Notes: generated by a model not told the origin, from the sequence alone. A stretch of 64,000 nt of DNA from Microbacterium sp. (GCA_017306415.1 JAFKIL010000002.1:124001-188000), one strand, 5' to 3'; shown: positions 43,024-52,042, numbered from the stretch's first letter. Program-made: numbers and translations.

Positions 43024-43721
43024 CGGAGACCTCCGGCGAAGCGGGCGGCGAGGGCCCGCGGATCCGAGATCGCCGTCCCGACGACGACGGACCACGCCCC
43101 CGCGGCGAGCGCCGCGGTCACCTCGGACGGGACGGTGACGCCGCCCTCCAGCACGGCGCGCACACCGGATGCCGCGAGCGCTCCGAGGAGATCGAGGTCG
43201 GGCTGCGGTCGTCCCGTGGTCGACGACGTATGGCCCGAGAGCGTGGTCGCCACGAGCGCGGCGCCGGCATCCCAGGCGTGCACGCCCTCGGCGAGCGTGG
43301 ACACGTCGGCCATGATCGGCGCGCCGAGCTCATCCGAGACCCGGGCGAACAGGTCTGCGATCTCGCCGGGCCGACGCGAGTCGGCCACCGCTTCGACCGC
43401 GAGGATGTCGGCACCCGCCTCGACCAGGCGCGCACAGTCGTCGAAGTCGGGCGTGATGAAGGGCCGCGGCGATGCGTCGCCGTAGCGCTTGGTGAGTCCG
43501 ACGATGGGCAGAGCCGTGTGCGCGCGCACGGCCGCGACGTGTTCGGGCGACGCGATGCGCAGTCCCGACGCCCCTCCGCACTCGACCGCCGCGGCGACGG
43601 CCGCGATCACGTGGGACGCGGCCATGGGCGAGTGAGGCGGCGCCTGACAGGAGACGACGAGTCCCCCGCGGATCGCCGCGACCGCCCCGGTTCGATCGAC
43701 CTCGCCGATCACTGTCGTCAT
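43020..43721 (-). CDS. nanE: N-acetylmannosamine-6-phosphate 2-epimerase
   Basis: 233 residues, a TIM barrel. Motifs LVVSCQAPPHSPM (about 21-33), IVGLTKRYGDASPRPFITPDF and LEGGVTVPSEVTAALAAGAWSVVVGTAI are those of NanE. It converts ManNAc-6-P to GlcNAc-6-P in sialic acid or ManNAc use. The ATG at 43721 has GGGAG upstream. First gene of nanE-DUF4127-badF; no canonical nanA, nagA or nagB follows. Confidence 0.88.
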   Translation of the reverse strand: MTTVIGEVDRTGAVAAIRGGLVVSCQAPPHSPMAASHVIAAVAAAVECGGASGLRIASPEHVAAVRAHTALPIVGLTKRYGDASPRPFITPDFDDCARLVEAGADILAVEAVADSRRPGEIADLFARVSDELGAPIMADVSTLAEGVHAWDAGAALVATTLSGHTSSTTGRPQPDLDLLGALAASGVRAVLEGGVTVPSEVTAALAAGAWSVVVGTAISDPRALAARFAGGLR

Positions 43722-43825
43722 GGGTGCCACTCCCGAGCTCTGCTGCCTCTTGCCGATGCGCCTGATGGAATACCCTGTCGAAACCTTGAACGAGCCGGTG
43801 AGCCGACTGCGATAGATCCCAAGGA

Positions 43826-43842
43826 TTCCGCTATGGCGCGGA
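43826..43842. promoter_or_regulatory. Candidate IclR-type site in nanE-tatA intergenic region
   Basis: TTCCGCTATGGCGCGGA has a perfect left half TTCCGC and a degenerate right half. Its core CCGCTATG is identical to that of the dyad at 52043-52057. The 195-bp gap 43722-43916 also contains the divergent promoters of nanE and tatA. Confidence 0.35.
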
Positions 43843-43916
43843 CTACTTCACCATGCTAGCGTGACAGCAACATTCACTGAGTGTAACTATCCGCCTCACG
43901 CTATTGGAGTGTCGCT

Positions 43917-44168
43917 GTGCTCTCAAATCTCACGGGATGGCACGCCATCATCATCCTCGCCATCGTTCTGCTGATCTTCGGCGCCGCCAAGCTCCCCGCG
44001 TTGGCGAAGAGCGTCGGGCAGTCCGTCCGCATCCTCCAGAAGGAGGTCAAGTCCGGCGCGAAGGAGAAGGCCGACGTCGGCACGCTGGAGCAGCAGGCCG
44101 CTTCCGCCGACGCGCCGAGTCTGGTCGTCGTCGAGACCTCGACCCCGGGCACCACCGCGAACGCCTGA
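43917..44168 (+). CDS. tatA: Twin-arginine translocase subunit TatA
   Basis: 83 residues: an N-terminal membrane helix (WHAIIILAIVLLIFGAAKLPALAKSVGQS), the FGAAKLP hinge and an amphipathic helix, then a short tail. TatA multimers form the export pore. GTG start at 43917. First of tatA-tatC-tatB, a complete Tat set inside a carbohydrate catabolic cluster. Confidence 0.93.
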   Translation: MLSNLTGWHAIIILAIVLLIFGAAKLPALAKSVGQSVRILQKEVKSGAKEKADVGTLEQQAASADAPSLVVVETSTPGTTANA

Positions 44169-44174
44169 CCGCGC

Positions 44175-44969
44175 ATGCGCCTCACAGCGACGCGCCCGGC
44201 GGGCGGAACGATGTCCCTCGCGGAGCACCTCGGAGAGCTCCGCCGCCGGGCGGTGCGCGCAGCGATCGCCCTGGCGGCGGGGATGGTCGCCGGGTGGTTC
44301 CTCGCCGATGTCGTCCTGGCGCTGTTGCGGGATCCGATCGCGGTCGCGGCCCTGCAGCAGGACAGGCCGGTCGCGCTCAACTTCACCTCGGTCTCGGCCG
44401 CGTTCGATCTGCGCGTCCAGATCGCGGTCGTCGCAGGCATCGTGATCGCCAGCCCGGTGTGGCTCTACCAGCTGTTCGCCTTCTTCATGCCGGCGCTGAG
44501 CAGGCGCGAGCGTCGCTACACCCTCGGCTTCACCTTCGCCGCCCTCCCCCTGTTCCTCGCCGGGTGCGCTGCCGGAATCTGGGTGGTCCCCCACATCGTC
44601 GCCCTGCTGACCGCGTTCGCGCCGGCGGATTCGCTCACGTACCTCGACGCACGCTCCTACTTCGATTTCGTGCTCCGCCTCGTCCTCATCACGGGGGTCG
44701 CCTTCGTCCTGCCTCTGGTGCTCGTCCTACTGAACTTCGCGGGAGTCGTGTCGGGGGTCGCCATCCTGAAGGCGTGGCGGTGGGCCGTGCTGTCGATCTG
44801 CCTCTTCACCGCGATCGCGACGCCGGCGGCAGACGTCATGGCGATGCTCCTGCTCGCCATCCCGATGGTCCTCCTCTACGTCGGCGCGTGCGGCGTCGCC
44901 CTCCTCTCCGACCGTCGCCGCAGCCGCGCGCTCAGCGCGACGATCGACCTCCCCGCTGTCGAGGTCTGA
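44175..44969 (+). CDS. tatC: Twin-arginine translocase subunit TatC
   Basis: 264 residues, six membrane segments. The conserved SLAEHLGELRRR (about 14-25), FTSVSAAFDLRVQIAV and IVIASPVWLYQLFAFFMPAL are TatC hallmarks; it binds the twin-arginine signal. A start at 44211 (MSLAEHL) is possible and would match many TatC proteins. It begins 6 nt after tatA. Confidence 0.95.
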   Translation: MRLTATRPAGGTMSLAEHLGELRRRAVRAAIALAAGMVAGWFLADVVLALLRDPIAVAALQQDRPVALNFTSVSAAFDLRVQIAVVAGIVIASPVWLYQLFAFFMPALSRRERRYTLGFTFAALPLFLAGCAAGIWVVPHIVALLTAFAPADSLTYLDARSYFDFVLRLVLITGVAFVLPLVLVLLNFAGVVSGVAILKAWRWAVLSICLFTAIATPAADVMAMLLLAIPMVLLYVGACGVALLSDRRRSRALSATIDLPAVEV

Positions 44970-44972
44970 CCG

Positions 44973-45305
44973 ATGCTGGGACTCACCTTCGACAAGATCC
45001 TGATCCTGGGCCTCATCGCCGCCGTGATCGTCGGACCTCGCCGCCTCCCCGCGGCGGCGCGCTGGCTCGGCAGACTGGTGCGCAACCTGCGCACGCTCGC
45101 GTCGGACACCACCGCGCGTGTGCGCGACGAGGTCGGGCCGGAGTTCGACGAGATCGACTGGACGCGGCTCGATCCGCGTCAGTACGACCCCCGGAGGATC
45201 ATCCGGGACGCCCTGACCGCAGACATCTCCGAAGCGCCGCCCCGGGACCGCACATCCGGGGAGGCCGGGAGCGCGGAGCGGGCGAAGGACGTCGCCGAAC
45301 CCTGA
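44973..45305 (+). CDS. tatB: Twin-arginine translocase subunit TatB
   Basis: 110 residues. N-terminal helix FDKILILGLIAAVIVGPRRLPAAARWLGRLVRNLRTLA with the TatB-type GPxRLP hinge, then a longer polar region (PEFDEIDWTRLDPRQYDPRRI) typical of actinobacterial TatB. It forms the receptor complex with TatC. Starts 3 nt after tatC. Confidence 0.92.
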   Translation: MLGLTFDKILILGLIAAVIVGPRRLPAAARWLGRLVRNLRTLASDTTARVRDEVGPEFDEIDWTRLDPRQYDPRRIIRDALTADISEAPPRDRTSGEAGSAERAKDVAEP

Positions 45306-45334
45306 CGCGCGGGGGCATCGCCGGCGGCGCCGGG

Positions 45335-46117
45335 TCACGCGGGCGCGGGCACCCGGCTCACGGACCAGGACAGGGTCGCATGGCGGCGGGCGCCGTCCGG
45401 ATGCCCGAGCCTCGTGGGCAGGTCGGACAGCGGCTCGACGCAGAACGCGCCGGGGAAGGTCTCGCACACGATCCACGCTCGCGCCTCAGCGGATTCCAGT
45501 CGCAGCCCGAGGACGCCGGGCCACACGACGACAGGATCGGACCGAAGGGCGTGGACCACCGCATCCCGAGGGGGCGGGGGTGGCGCCGTGTCCCGCCCCG
45601 CGCCGTCGACCCACCGGCCGCCGTCGAGCATGACGCTCCCGCGGGAGCCTCGGAGCTCTTCACGGAACCAGGGATGCCAGCCCAGCACGACGGGACCCGG
45701 CAGATCGGAGTCCCAGCGGAGGGTCGCCGCGATGCGGTCCTCCGCGACGCTCCATCGGATGCGCGCCCGCGCGGGGGTGACCCACGGTTCGCCGACGCGC
45801 GTCTCCAGCGTTACCGACAGGTCGGAGCGATCCACGACCGTCCAGGCGCTGCTGTGCACCAGCCCGTGGTCGATGTGCCCGTCCCGATGGGTGGGCTCGA
45901 GGGCGATCCGGCGCCGACCGGCCGCCACGCCGGCCGCGGGGAGTCTCCCGGCGAACGGCGCCAGCAGGAATGCGCCGTCGTAGAAGCCCGCGAGATCGCC
46001 CGGTTCCGGGGTCGACGACCCGAGCACCTCGTCGCCCCCGAACGTCAGCGACACCGCCCGGGCACCGCGCCGCTCGTCCACGACGAGCGTCGTCGAAGAG
46101 GCGCGGAGCTCGATCAC
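45335..46117 (-). CDS. Aldose 1-epimerase family protein
   Basis: 260 residues. GAFLLAPFAGRLPAAGV, HIDHGLVHSSAW (catalytic His about 93) and WHPWFREEL (second His) are galactose mutarotase-like motifs; CETFPGAFCVEPLSDLP near the end supplies the glutamate. It equilibrates anomers of a sugar substrate. GTG at 46117 overlaps the SDR stop (GTGA). Last gene of the operon from the Rid gene. Confidence 0.85.
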   Translation of the reverse strand: MIELRASSTTLVVDERRGARAVSLTFGGDEVLGSSTPEPGDLAGFYDGAFLLAPFAGRLPAAGVAAGRRRIALEPTHRDGHIDHGLVHSSAWTVVDRSDLSVTLETRVGEPWVTPARARIRWSVAEDRIAATLRWDSDLPGPVVLGWHPWFREELRGSRGSVMLDGGRWVDGAGRDTAPPPPPRDAVVHALRSDPVVVWPGVLGLRLESAEARAWIVCETFPGAFCVEPLSDLPTRLGHPDGARRHATLSWSVSRVPAPA

Positions 46118-46905
46118 CTCGACCGCTCGTCCGGCACGATCTGGGCGGCCATCGCCACATTCCCCGCCATCAGCCCTCCGTCGACGATGAGGGACTCGCC
46201 GTTGATCCACCCGGACTGGGAGCCGGTGAGGAAGACCGCCGCGTCCGCGACATCCTCCGGGCGTCCGAGCCGCGTCGACGGATACCATCGGCGACTGTCC
46301 TCGAGCACGTGCGGGTCCTGCGCGATCCGGTGGTCCCACGCGGGAGTGACGATCGTTCCGGGGACGATCGCGTTCGCGCGGATGCCGTCCGCCCCGAACC
46401 GCACCGCGAGGCTCCGGGTCAACGAGATCAGCCCGGCCTTCGCGGCGCTGTACGAGACGTTCCCGAGATACTGCAGGGCGTTGACCGACGAGATGTTGAC
46501 GATCGATCCGTGGCCCGCGGCGAGCATGTCGGGAAGCGCCAGCTGGGCGGTGTGGAACGCGGCCGTGAGACACACCGAGACATCCCGCTTCCACTCCTCG
46601 ACCGTCAGATCGAGGAAGTCGGCGTCGGCGCAGGTCATCGCGTTGTTGATCAGGACGGAGACAGGGCCGCGTCGATCGCGCACCTCCCGGAACACCTCCG
46701 CCAGCCGCCCCCGATCGGTGACGTCGGCCTGGAACCAGATCGCCCCCGTCGCCTGGGATGCTGCCCGCTCGGCGGCATCCGCGTCGATGTCGACGATCAC
46801 CACCCTCGCCCCGAGCGCAGCGAACCGCTGCGCCATCACCGCGCCGATGCCCGAGCCCGCGCCCGTGATCAGTACGCACTCGTCCTGCCGTCGCTCCGTG
46901 GTCAT
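46114..46905 (-). CDS. Short-chain dehydrogenase/reductase
   Basis: 263 residues. Cofactor loop TGAGSGIGAVMA (about 14-25), LINNAM (about 85) and catalytic NISSVNALQYLGNVSYSAAKAG (Ser, Tyr and Lys about 139-156); the C-terminus SLIVDGGL is normal. Asp at the end of strand 2 (VIVDIDADAA) predicts NAD. Probably oxidises a sugar or sugar acid hydroxyl. It starts 19 nt after the D-aminoacylase stop. Confidence 0.9.
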   Translation of the reverse strand: MTTERRQDECVLITGAGSGIGAVMAQRFAALGARVVIVDIDADAAERAASQATGAIWFQADVTDRGRLAEVFREVRDRRGPVSVLINNAMTCADADFLDLTVEEWKRDVSVCLTAAFHTAQLALPDMLAAGHGSIVNISSVNALQYLGNVSYSAAKAGLISLTRSLAVRFGADGIRANAIVPGTIVTPAWDHRIAQDPHVLEDSRRWYPSTRLGRPEDVADAAVFLTGSQSGWINGESLIVDGGLMAGNVAMAAQIVPDERSR

Positions 46906-46924
46906 CGCTCGCTTCCGTCCTCTC

Positions 46925-48490
46925 TCATCCTCGGATCCCGCCGCCGACGAGGGATCCCGTCAGCCGGCCGTCGGCGAGCACCGGCACGCCGGCGACCAGG
47001 ACGTCGTCCACTCCGACCGCGGTGCGCCGCGGGTGGCGGTACGTCGCACGGTCGCGGATGCGCCGCGGGTCGATGACGGCGATGTCGGCCACCGCCCCCG
47101 GCCGGATCCGCCCGCGGTCGTCGAGGCCGAGGATCTCGGCCGGGAGCGCCGCCAGATGCACCGCGGCATCCGCCCACCTAAGATCACCGCGCTCGGCGGT
47201 GTACACGGACAGCAGTCGAGCGAAGGTGCCCCACGCCCGCGGGTGCGGACTCCCCCCGAGCGGGATGCCGTCGGATCCGCCGGTGAACCAGGGACTCGTG
47301 AAGATGCGCGCGAGTTCGTCGTCGCTGCGGCGTCGGGGGTTGCGTGCGACGACCACCGCATGGAGACGCGTCGCCGCCAGCACCCGGCACGCCAGATCGA
47401 GCGGATCCTCGCCGCGGGACGCGCCGGCCTCGGCCAGCGTCATCCCCTCGATGTCGCGCAGCTCCGGGGCGGGGACGGACGAGTAGCTGATGGCGTCGAG
47501 CCATGCCCCGCCGAGATCAGGGCGGCGGGCGACCTCGGGGAACCACGTACGCTTCAGCTCCCGCACCCTGTCCGGCTCGGAGAGCGCGCGCGCCGCTTCG
47601 TCCAGCCCCGATGCGACCAGCTCGGGTGGCAGGATCAGCATGCCGAGGAGCGTGCATCCTCGGCGGTACGGGTAGGCGTCGAACGTGCCTCGGCGGCCGC
47701 CCGCGTCGAGCCGCGCCATCTCGGACAGGACGAGGTCGGGCTCGCCGTGCAGGTGGGAGATGTGCACTCGCGCCCCCGAGCCGTCCGCGATCCGGATGAC
47801 CTCGTCGACGCCCTGGGGGATCGCGCGCTCGTATCCACCCCGCATGTGCGTCACGTACACCTTGCCCGCGTCTCCCGCGACGCGGGCGAGCGTGACGAGC
47901 TCGCGGGTGTCGGCGAAGGCCCCCGGGACGTAGTCCAGACCCGACGACACACCCACGGCCCCCTCTGACAGGGCATCCGCGACCAGTGTCGACATCCGCT
48001 CTATCTCGTCCTCGCTCGCGGCTCCGGGGACGTCACCGCGCACCAGATGCCGGATCGTGCCCAGGGGCGCCAGGTACGCGACGTTGACCCGGATGCGGCC
48101 GTCGTAGCCCCGCAGGAGGGCGCCGACCCCGGTGCCGTCGTAGTGCCGGATGCCGTCGAGTATCCCACCGAAGTAGTCGGCGCCGTGCGACCCCGGACCG
48201 GGAGCGAACGACACGCCGTCCTGTCCCGCGACCACGGTGGTCACACCCTGCCGGAGGAGCGCTTCCTGCACGTCGTCGTCGTACACCCTGCCGTCGGCGT
48301 GCGAATGCATGTCGATCAGTCCCGGCATGACGACGCGCCCGGCGCAGTCGATCACCCGCGCATCCACGACATCGATGTCGGGTCCGACCTCCGAGATCGA
48401 CCCGCCCTCGACGAGGACGTCCGCGCGGACGCCGTCGCGACCGGATCCGTCCACGACGAACCCGCGGCGCAGGAGAACCCGGGTGCTCAC
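46925..48490 (-). CDS. N-acyl-D-amino-acid deacylase (D-aminoacylase family)
   Basis: 521 residues, amidohydrolase fold. Metal ligands: MPGLIDMHSHAD (HxH, about 62-64), VTHMRG (about 212), HISHLHGEPD (about 241) and the catalytic Asp in GGSDGIPLGG (about 374); GRVRP-like GRIRPGAVADIAVIDP closes the barrel. It removes the acyl group of N-acyl-D-amino acids or related N-acyl compounds. GTG at 48490 overlaps the upstream stop (GTGA). With a Rid protein and a D-amino-acid PLP enzyme nearby it supports a D-amino-acid-containing substrate. Confidence 0.88.
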   Translation of the reverse strand: MSTRVLLRRGFVVDGSGRDGVRADVLVEGGSISEVGPDIDVVDARVIDCAGRVVMPGLIDMHSHADGRVYDDDVQEALLRQGVTTVVAGQDGVSFAPGPGSHGADYFGGILDGIRHYDGTGVGALLRGYDGRIRVNVAYLAPLGTIRHLVRGDVPGAASEDEIERMSTLVADALSEGAVGVSSGLDYVPGAFADTRELVTLARVAGDAGKVYVTHMRGGYERAIPQGVDEVIRIADGSGARVHISHLHGEPDLVLSEMARLDAGGRRGTFDAYPYRRGCTLLGMLILPPELVASGLDEAARALSEPDRVRELKRTWFPEVARRPDLGGAWLDAISYSSVPAPELRDIEGMTLAEAGASRGEDPLDLACRVLAATRLHAVVVARNPRRRSDDELARIFTSPWFTGGSDGIPLGGSPHPRAWGTFARLLSVYTAERGDLRWADAAVHLAALPAEILGLDDRGRIRPGAVADIAVIDPRRIRDRATYRHPRRTAVGVDDVLVAGVPVLADGRLTGSLVGGGIRG

Positions 48491-49461
48491 ACTGCCTCCA
48501 CACGGACCGCCCACATGGGTGCGCGCAGACCGGTGATCTCCTCGGTCCAGGCGCCGGTCTCCGGGTCGAGGTCCAGGATCCTCCCGCCGTCCCGGTCGAC
48601 GACCAGCAGGCGACGACCGTCGCTCAGCAGCTGCTGCGGCCACGAGCCGGGGATGGCGACCTCCCGCTCGACGGCGACGGTTCCCGCGTCCCGCGTCAGT
48701 ACGCTGACGCTGGAGCGCCCGCGGATCGCGACGACGACACCGCCGGGGACGCGCGCGACGTCACCCGGGTACGCCGGGCCGTCGGCACCGATCGAGGTCG
48801 CCGCCACCGACGACACCACATTCCCCGCCTCGTCGACCACCGTCACGGTGCCGTCGAGCTCGCCCGAGACGATCAGCGAACCGTCCGCGACGACGACGTG
48901 GCGCGGTCCCGCTCCCGGTTCGAGCTCCGCGAACGTGGCCACATGCCATCCGTCGGCGTCGCGATCGAGGGACCAGAGCGCGTCGCTGCCCAGGTCGACG
49001 ACGATCGCGTCGTGGCCGCCGAATCCGGCCAGGACGAAGTGCGGATGCGGCCCCCGCTGGCGCACCGGGTCGGGCCCGGATCCCGAGAGTTCCACGATCT
49101 CCGGCCCCCGGACGGGGATGCCGGTCTCGTCGAGGTCGAAGATCGACACCGTGCCGCTCTCGTAGTTCGCGACGACCAGCCTGTCATCGCCGACGATCGC
49201 CGCGTGGCAGGGCTCGGCGCCGAACGTCCTGCGGGCGTCGAGGACGGTCAGGCCCCCCTCGTCGGCGCGGATCGTCAGCACCTCGCCGCCGCTCACATCC
49301 CCGCACAGCACGTGGAACGTGCGCGCACGTCGTCCGGCGAGGACGAACGCCGCGTACGAGGCCGGGACGGAGGCCACGACGCCGTCGCCGGACGACGGGA
49401 TCCAGTCGACGCCGCCGTCGGGACCGTAGCGCGCCATGACGAGCCCGCCGTCGAGCGTCAT
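48487..49461 (-). CDS. Lactonase-like seven-bladed propeller protein
   Basis: 324 residues, beta-propeller resembling 6-phosphogluconolactonase (PF10282). Family-like motif GPHPHFVLAG at about 128-137, later ELEPGAGPRHVVVA and VLTRDAGTVAVEREV. No signal peptide. It may open a sugar lactone made by the SDR. ATGA overlap with the Rid gene and GTGA overlap with the deacylase gene. Confidence 0.75.
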   Translation of the reverse strand: MTLDGGLVMARYGPDGGVDWIPSSGDGVVASVPASYAAFVLAGRRARTFHVLCGDVSGGEVLTIRADEGGLTVLDARRTFGAEPCHAAIVGDDRLVVANYESGTVSIFDLDETGIPVRGPEIVELSGSGPDPVRQRGPHPHFVLAGFGGHDAIVVDLGSDALWSLDRDADGWHVATFAELEPGAGPRHVVVADGSLIVSGELDGTVTVVDEAGNVVSSVAATSIGADGPAYPGDVARVPGGVVVAIRGRSSVSVLTRDAGTVAVEREVAIPGSWPQQLLSDGRRLLVVDRDGGRILDLDPETGAWTEEITGLRAPMWAVRVEAV

Positions 49462-49826
49462 CGGTCGGCCAGCCGCGCGATGCAGTCGATCTCGACCGAG
49501 ATGCCCGCCAGGGCGGCCCCGACCGTCGTGCGGGCCGGCGCGGCTCCGGAGAAGAACTCCCCGTACGCCGCATCCATCTCGGCGAAGTCCGCGATGTCCG
49601 CGAGGAAGACCCCGCATCGCACGACGTCGTCGAGCGTGGCTCCCGCGGCGGCCAGCACGGACTGGACGTTGCGCAGGGTGATCCGCGTCTGCTCGGCGAC
49701 CGTACCCGCGACGACCACGCCGTCGACGAGGGGACCCTGGCCGGAGACGAAGACGAATCGGCCCTCGGCGACGACCGCCGGGGAGTACGTCCCGGTCGGC
49801 GTCGAGCCGTCTGTGATGTGCTCCAT
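49458..49826 (-). CDS. RidA/YjgF family enamine/imine deaminase
   Basis: 122 residues, a single Rid domain. The substrate-binding Arg is in PARTTVGAALAG (about 100) and the Glu in ISVEIDCIA, so an active deaminase is expected. It hydrolyses 2-aminoacrylate-type enamines released by PLP enzymes such as serine/threonine dehydratases; the D-TA-like enzyme at 50749 is a likely source. First gene of a five-gene operon. Confidence 0.9.
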   Translation of the reverse strand: MEHITDGSTPTGTYSPAVVAEGRFVFVSGQGPLVDGVVVAGTVAEQTRITLRNVQSVLAAAGATLDDVVRCGVFLADIADFAEMDAAYGEFFSGAAPARTTVGAALAGISVEIDCIARLADR

Positions 49827-49834
49827 GTCACCTC

Positions 49835-49859
49835 CACTGGAAGACTATTGCGTCCAGTG
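49835..49859. promoter_or_regulatory. Inverted repeat upstream of the Rid operon
   Basis: CACTGGA-N11-TCCAGTG, perfect 7-bp arms, 9-33 nt upstream of the Rid start codon and between it and the iclR stop. Candidate operator for the adjacent IclR or another regulator. Confidence 0.55.
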
Positions 49860-49881
49860 TAAGGGTACCGAGTCGGGGCGG

Positions 49882-50667
49882 TCAGCCGGCCTGGACGCCG
49901 AGACCCTCCTCGATGATCGCCGCGGCGGCGAGGAGCCGATCCGCGATGACGCCCTCGCGGTCGGGCGTCATGCGATATGCGGGGCCGCTGGCGGAGAGCG
50001 CGTACTCATAGCGGCCGGAGCGCCCGCGGAACGCCACCCCGACGCAGCGCAGCCCCTGCTCGCTCTCCTCGTCGTCGATCGCGTAGCCGCGCTCGCGCAC
50101 CCGATCGAGCTCGACGCGCAGCGCCGCCGCGGTGGTGCGGGTGTTCGGGGTGAAGGCGTTGAGCGATCGGCCCGCGAGGACCTCGGCCACGTACTCGTCG
50201 CCCGCCTGGGCGAGGATCGCCTTGCCCACCGACGTGGCGTGCCACTCCTCGAGATCGCCTACCCGCGCCTCCTTGCGGATCGCGTGAGACCCGGGATAGA
50301 CCGCGAGAACGACCAGCTGCCGTCCCTCGGCGCTCGCCAGCTCGACGGTCTCGCCCAGCAGCGACGCCAACTCCATCAGGGGGCGCTCGGCCACCGAGCG
50401 GGGGTCGGTCTCCACGGGAGCGGCCTGACCCCACTCGTAGAGCTTCACACCCAGGCGATAGCTGCCGTCCTTCACGTCGCGCCCCACGATGTGATGCTTC
50501 CGGAGCGCCGCGAGGTAGCGCAGCGCGGTGGGCTCGCTCAGACCGGTGGCACGCGCGATGTCCGCGAGGCTCGCCGTGCCGACGTCGCGCAGCGCGTCGA
50601 TCACCGAGATGGCACGGTCGACAGCGACCAGCCCCTCGCCCTGCTTCGAGTCCACGTGCTTCACCAC
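49882..50667 (-). CDS. IclR family transcriptional regulator
   Basis: 261 residues. N-terminal winged helix ASLADIARATGLSEPTALRYLAALRKHHIVGR (about 31-62) and a C-terminal IclR effector domain (HATSVGKAILAQ, about 143-154; RGYAIDDEESEQGLRCVGVAF, about 193-213). It sits centrally in the catabolic supercluster, upstream of the Rid operon on the same strand, and is the only specific regulator of the region, so it probably controls several promoters there. Confidence 0.88.
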   Translation of the reverse strand: MVKHVDSKQGEGLVAVDRAISVIDALRDVGTASLADIARATGLSEPTALRYLAALRKHHIVGRDVKDGSYRLGVKLYEWGQAAPVETDPRSVAERPLMELASLLGETVELASAEGRQLVVLAVYPGSHAIRKEARVGDLEEWHATSVGKAILAQAGDEYVAEVLAGRSLNAFTPNTRTTAAALRVELDRVRERGYAIDDEESEQGLRCVGVAFRGRSGRYEYALSASGPAYRMTPDREGVIADRLLAAAAIIEEGLGVQAG

Positions 50668-50748
50668 GTCGCGACTCTATCAGCGGCTGGTTCCGTCCAA
50701 CAGATCATCCGAACACCGAGTGAAATCTCGAACCATCTGCCCCCGCGG

Positions 50749-51990
50749 TCAGAAGTGGGTGCGGATCGCCCCGACGATCGCCGCGGACGGATCGCCCCGA
50801 TGCCGCACCGTCGCGATCACCGGCCACCGGTCGAACGTCGTGCACGGATGCGAGACGCCGAACTCCACGAGGTCGCCGACCTCGACGGACGCGGTACCGC
50901 TGTCCAGAGCGAGGTAGGCGTGCTGGTCGTCCAACGCGGTCACCCTCGCCCCCGCCGCCACGGACTGCGGGCCGCGGTGGATGCCGAGCACGAGCGGCAT
51001 GCCCTGGTCGTAGCCGATGTCCCGCCGGCCGACGTCCACGAGGGCCAGCCCCGGCTCGGGCGCGCTGACGACGCGCCCCCACACCGCGACAGCCGCGTGC
51101 AGCGGCAGCGCGGGTTCCTTCATGCCCTCGTAGTAGCCGTCATCGTGAGCGATTGAGACGCCGGACCGCACGATGACCCGCGCGGACGTGTCGCCGAGAC
51201 CCTCCCTCACCAGGCGCACCGTCTCCGCGATCCCGGCCGAGCCCCCGATGCTCAGCACCGCCGTGCCCGTCGGCACCCGCGGTGCGACCAGATGGAACGC
51301 GGCGACGACGTCGGAGAGGTACGCCCTGAGGCGTCGCTGATCATGGTGCACACCGGGGACCGCGCCCTCGTACGCCCCGATCCCGCGCAGCGCGAGTCCG
51401 TCCGCGTCCCGGACGGCATCGGCGACACGTGCCGCGTCCGCGAGTGAGCGGACGCCCGTACGGGCACCCCGCGACCCCACGTCGACGAGCACCCCGATGC
51501 GGGGGCCCGGACCGGAGCCGCCGGCCGCGAGCACCGCGGCGGGCGAATCCGCCCAGATCAGCGCCTCATCGAGCTCGCCCCGCTGGAGTGCGTCGCGCAC
51601 CGGGGCCATCGCGCCCGGCCGCGCGATCGGGGTGGCGACCTGGATGCGGCGCACACCGGCGTCGAGCGCGACGGCGAGCTGATGCTCGTTCGCCACGGTG
51701 ATCCCCCACGCACCCGCCTGGAGCTGCCGCAGCCACAGCGAGGGGGCCATCGTCGTCTTGCCGTGCGGAGCGAGCTCGACACCCTGGTCGACGCACCACC
51801 TCGCGACAGTGGTCGCGTTGTGGTCGATCTCGTCGGCCGCGAGGACCATCACCGGGGTCGGGAGATCCTCGATCCGAAGGCCGAGCTCTGCGATCTCCCT
51901 CGGGGCCGCCGGGGAGAACGGAAGGGCGCCCTTCAGCTCCACCCGCAGCGGCTGGCGCTGCTCTTCCGCGACATACTCTTCCAGGAACAT
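50749..51990 (-). CDS. D-threonine aldolase / D-serine dehydratase-like PLP enzyme
   Basis: 413 residues, fold-type III (alanine racemase-like) PLP enzyme. The PLP lysine is in LAPHGKTTM (about 77). Near the C-terminus GVSHPCTTFDRW contains the His and Cys that bind the metal in D-serine dehydratases. It would cleave or deaminate a D-beta-hydroxy amino acid. Divergent from a DapA-family gene. It would supply enamine to the Rid protein. Confidence 0.85.
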   Translation of the reverse strand: MFLEEYVAEEQRQPLRVELKGALPFSPAAPREIAELGLRIEDLPTPVMVLAADEIDHNATTVARWCVDQGVELAPHGKTTMAPSLWLRQLQAGAWGITVANEHQLAVALDAGVRRIQVATPIARPGAMAPVRDALQRGELDEALIWADSPAAVLAAGGSGPGPRIGVLVDVGSRGARTGVRSLADAARVADAVRDADGLALRGIGAYEGAVPGVHHDQRRLRAYLSDVVAAFHLVAPRVPTGTAVLSIGGSAGIAETVRLVREGLGDTSARVIVRSGVSIAHDDGYYEGMKEPALPLHAAVAVWGRVVSAPEPGLALVDVGRRDIGYDQGMPLVLGIHRGPQSVAAGARVTALDDQHAYLALDSGTASVEVGDLVEFGVSHPCTTFDRWPVIATVRHRGDPSAAIVGAIRTHF

Positions 51991-52042
51991 GAGGCGCCTT
52001 CCGTGCCATTCGGGTTCCGCTCGGCGAGAATCCGTAGATGTC

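Noticed and set aside
43904-47968. 1354-codon plus-strand open frame
   Set aside because: Out of frame with tatA, tatC and tatB and antisense to the epimerase, SDR and deacylase genes; composition is that of a shadow frame.
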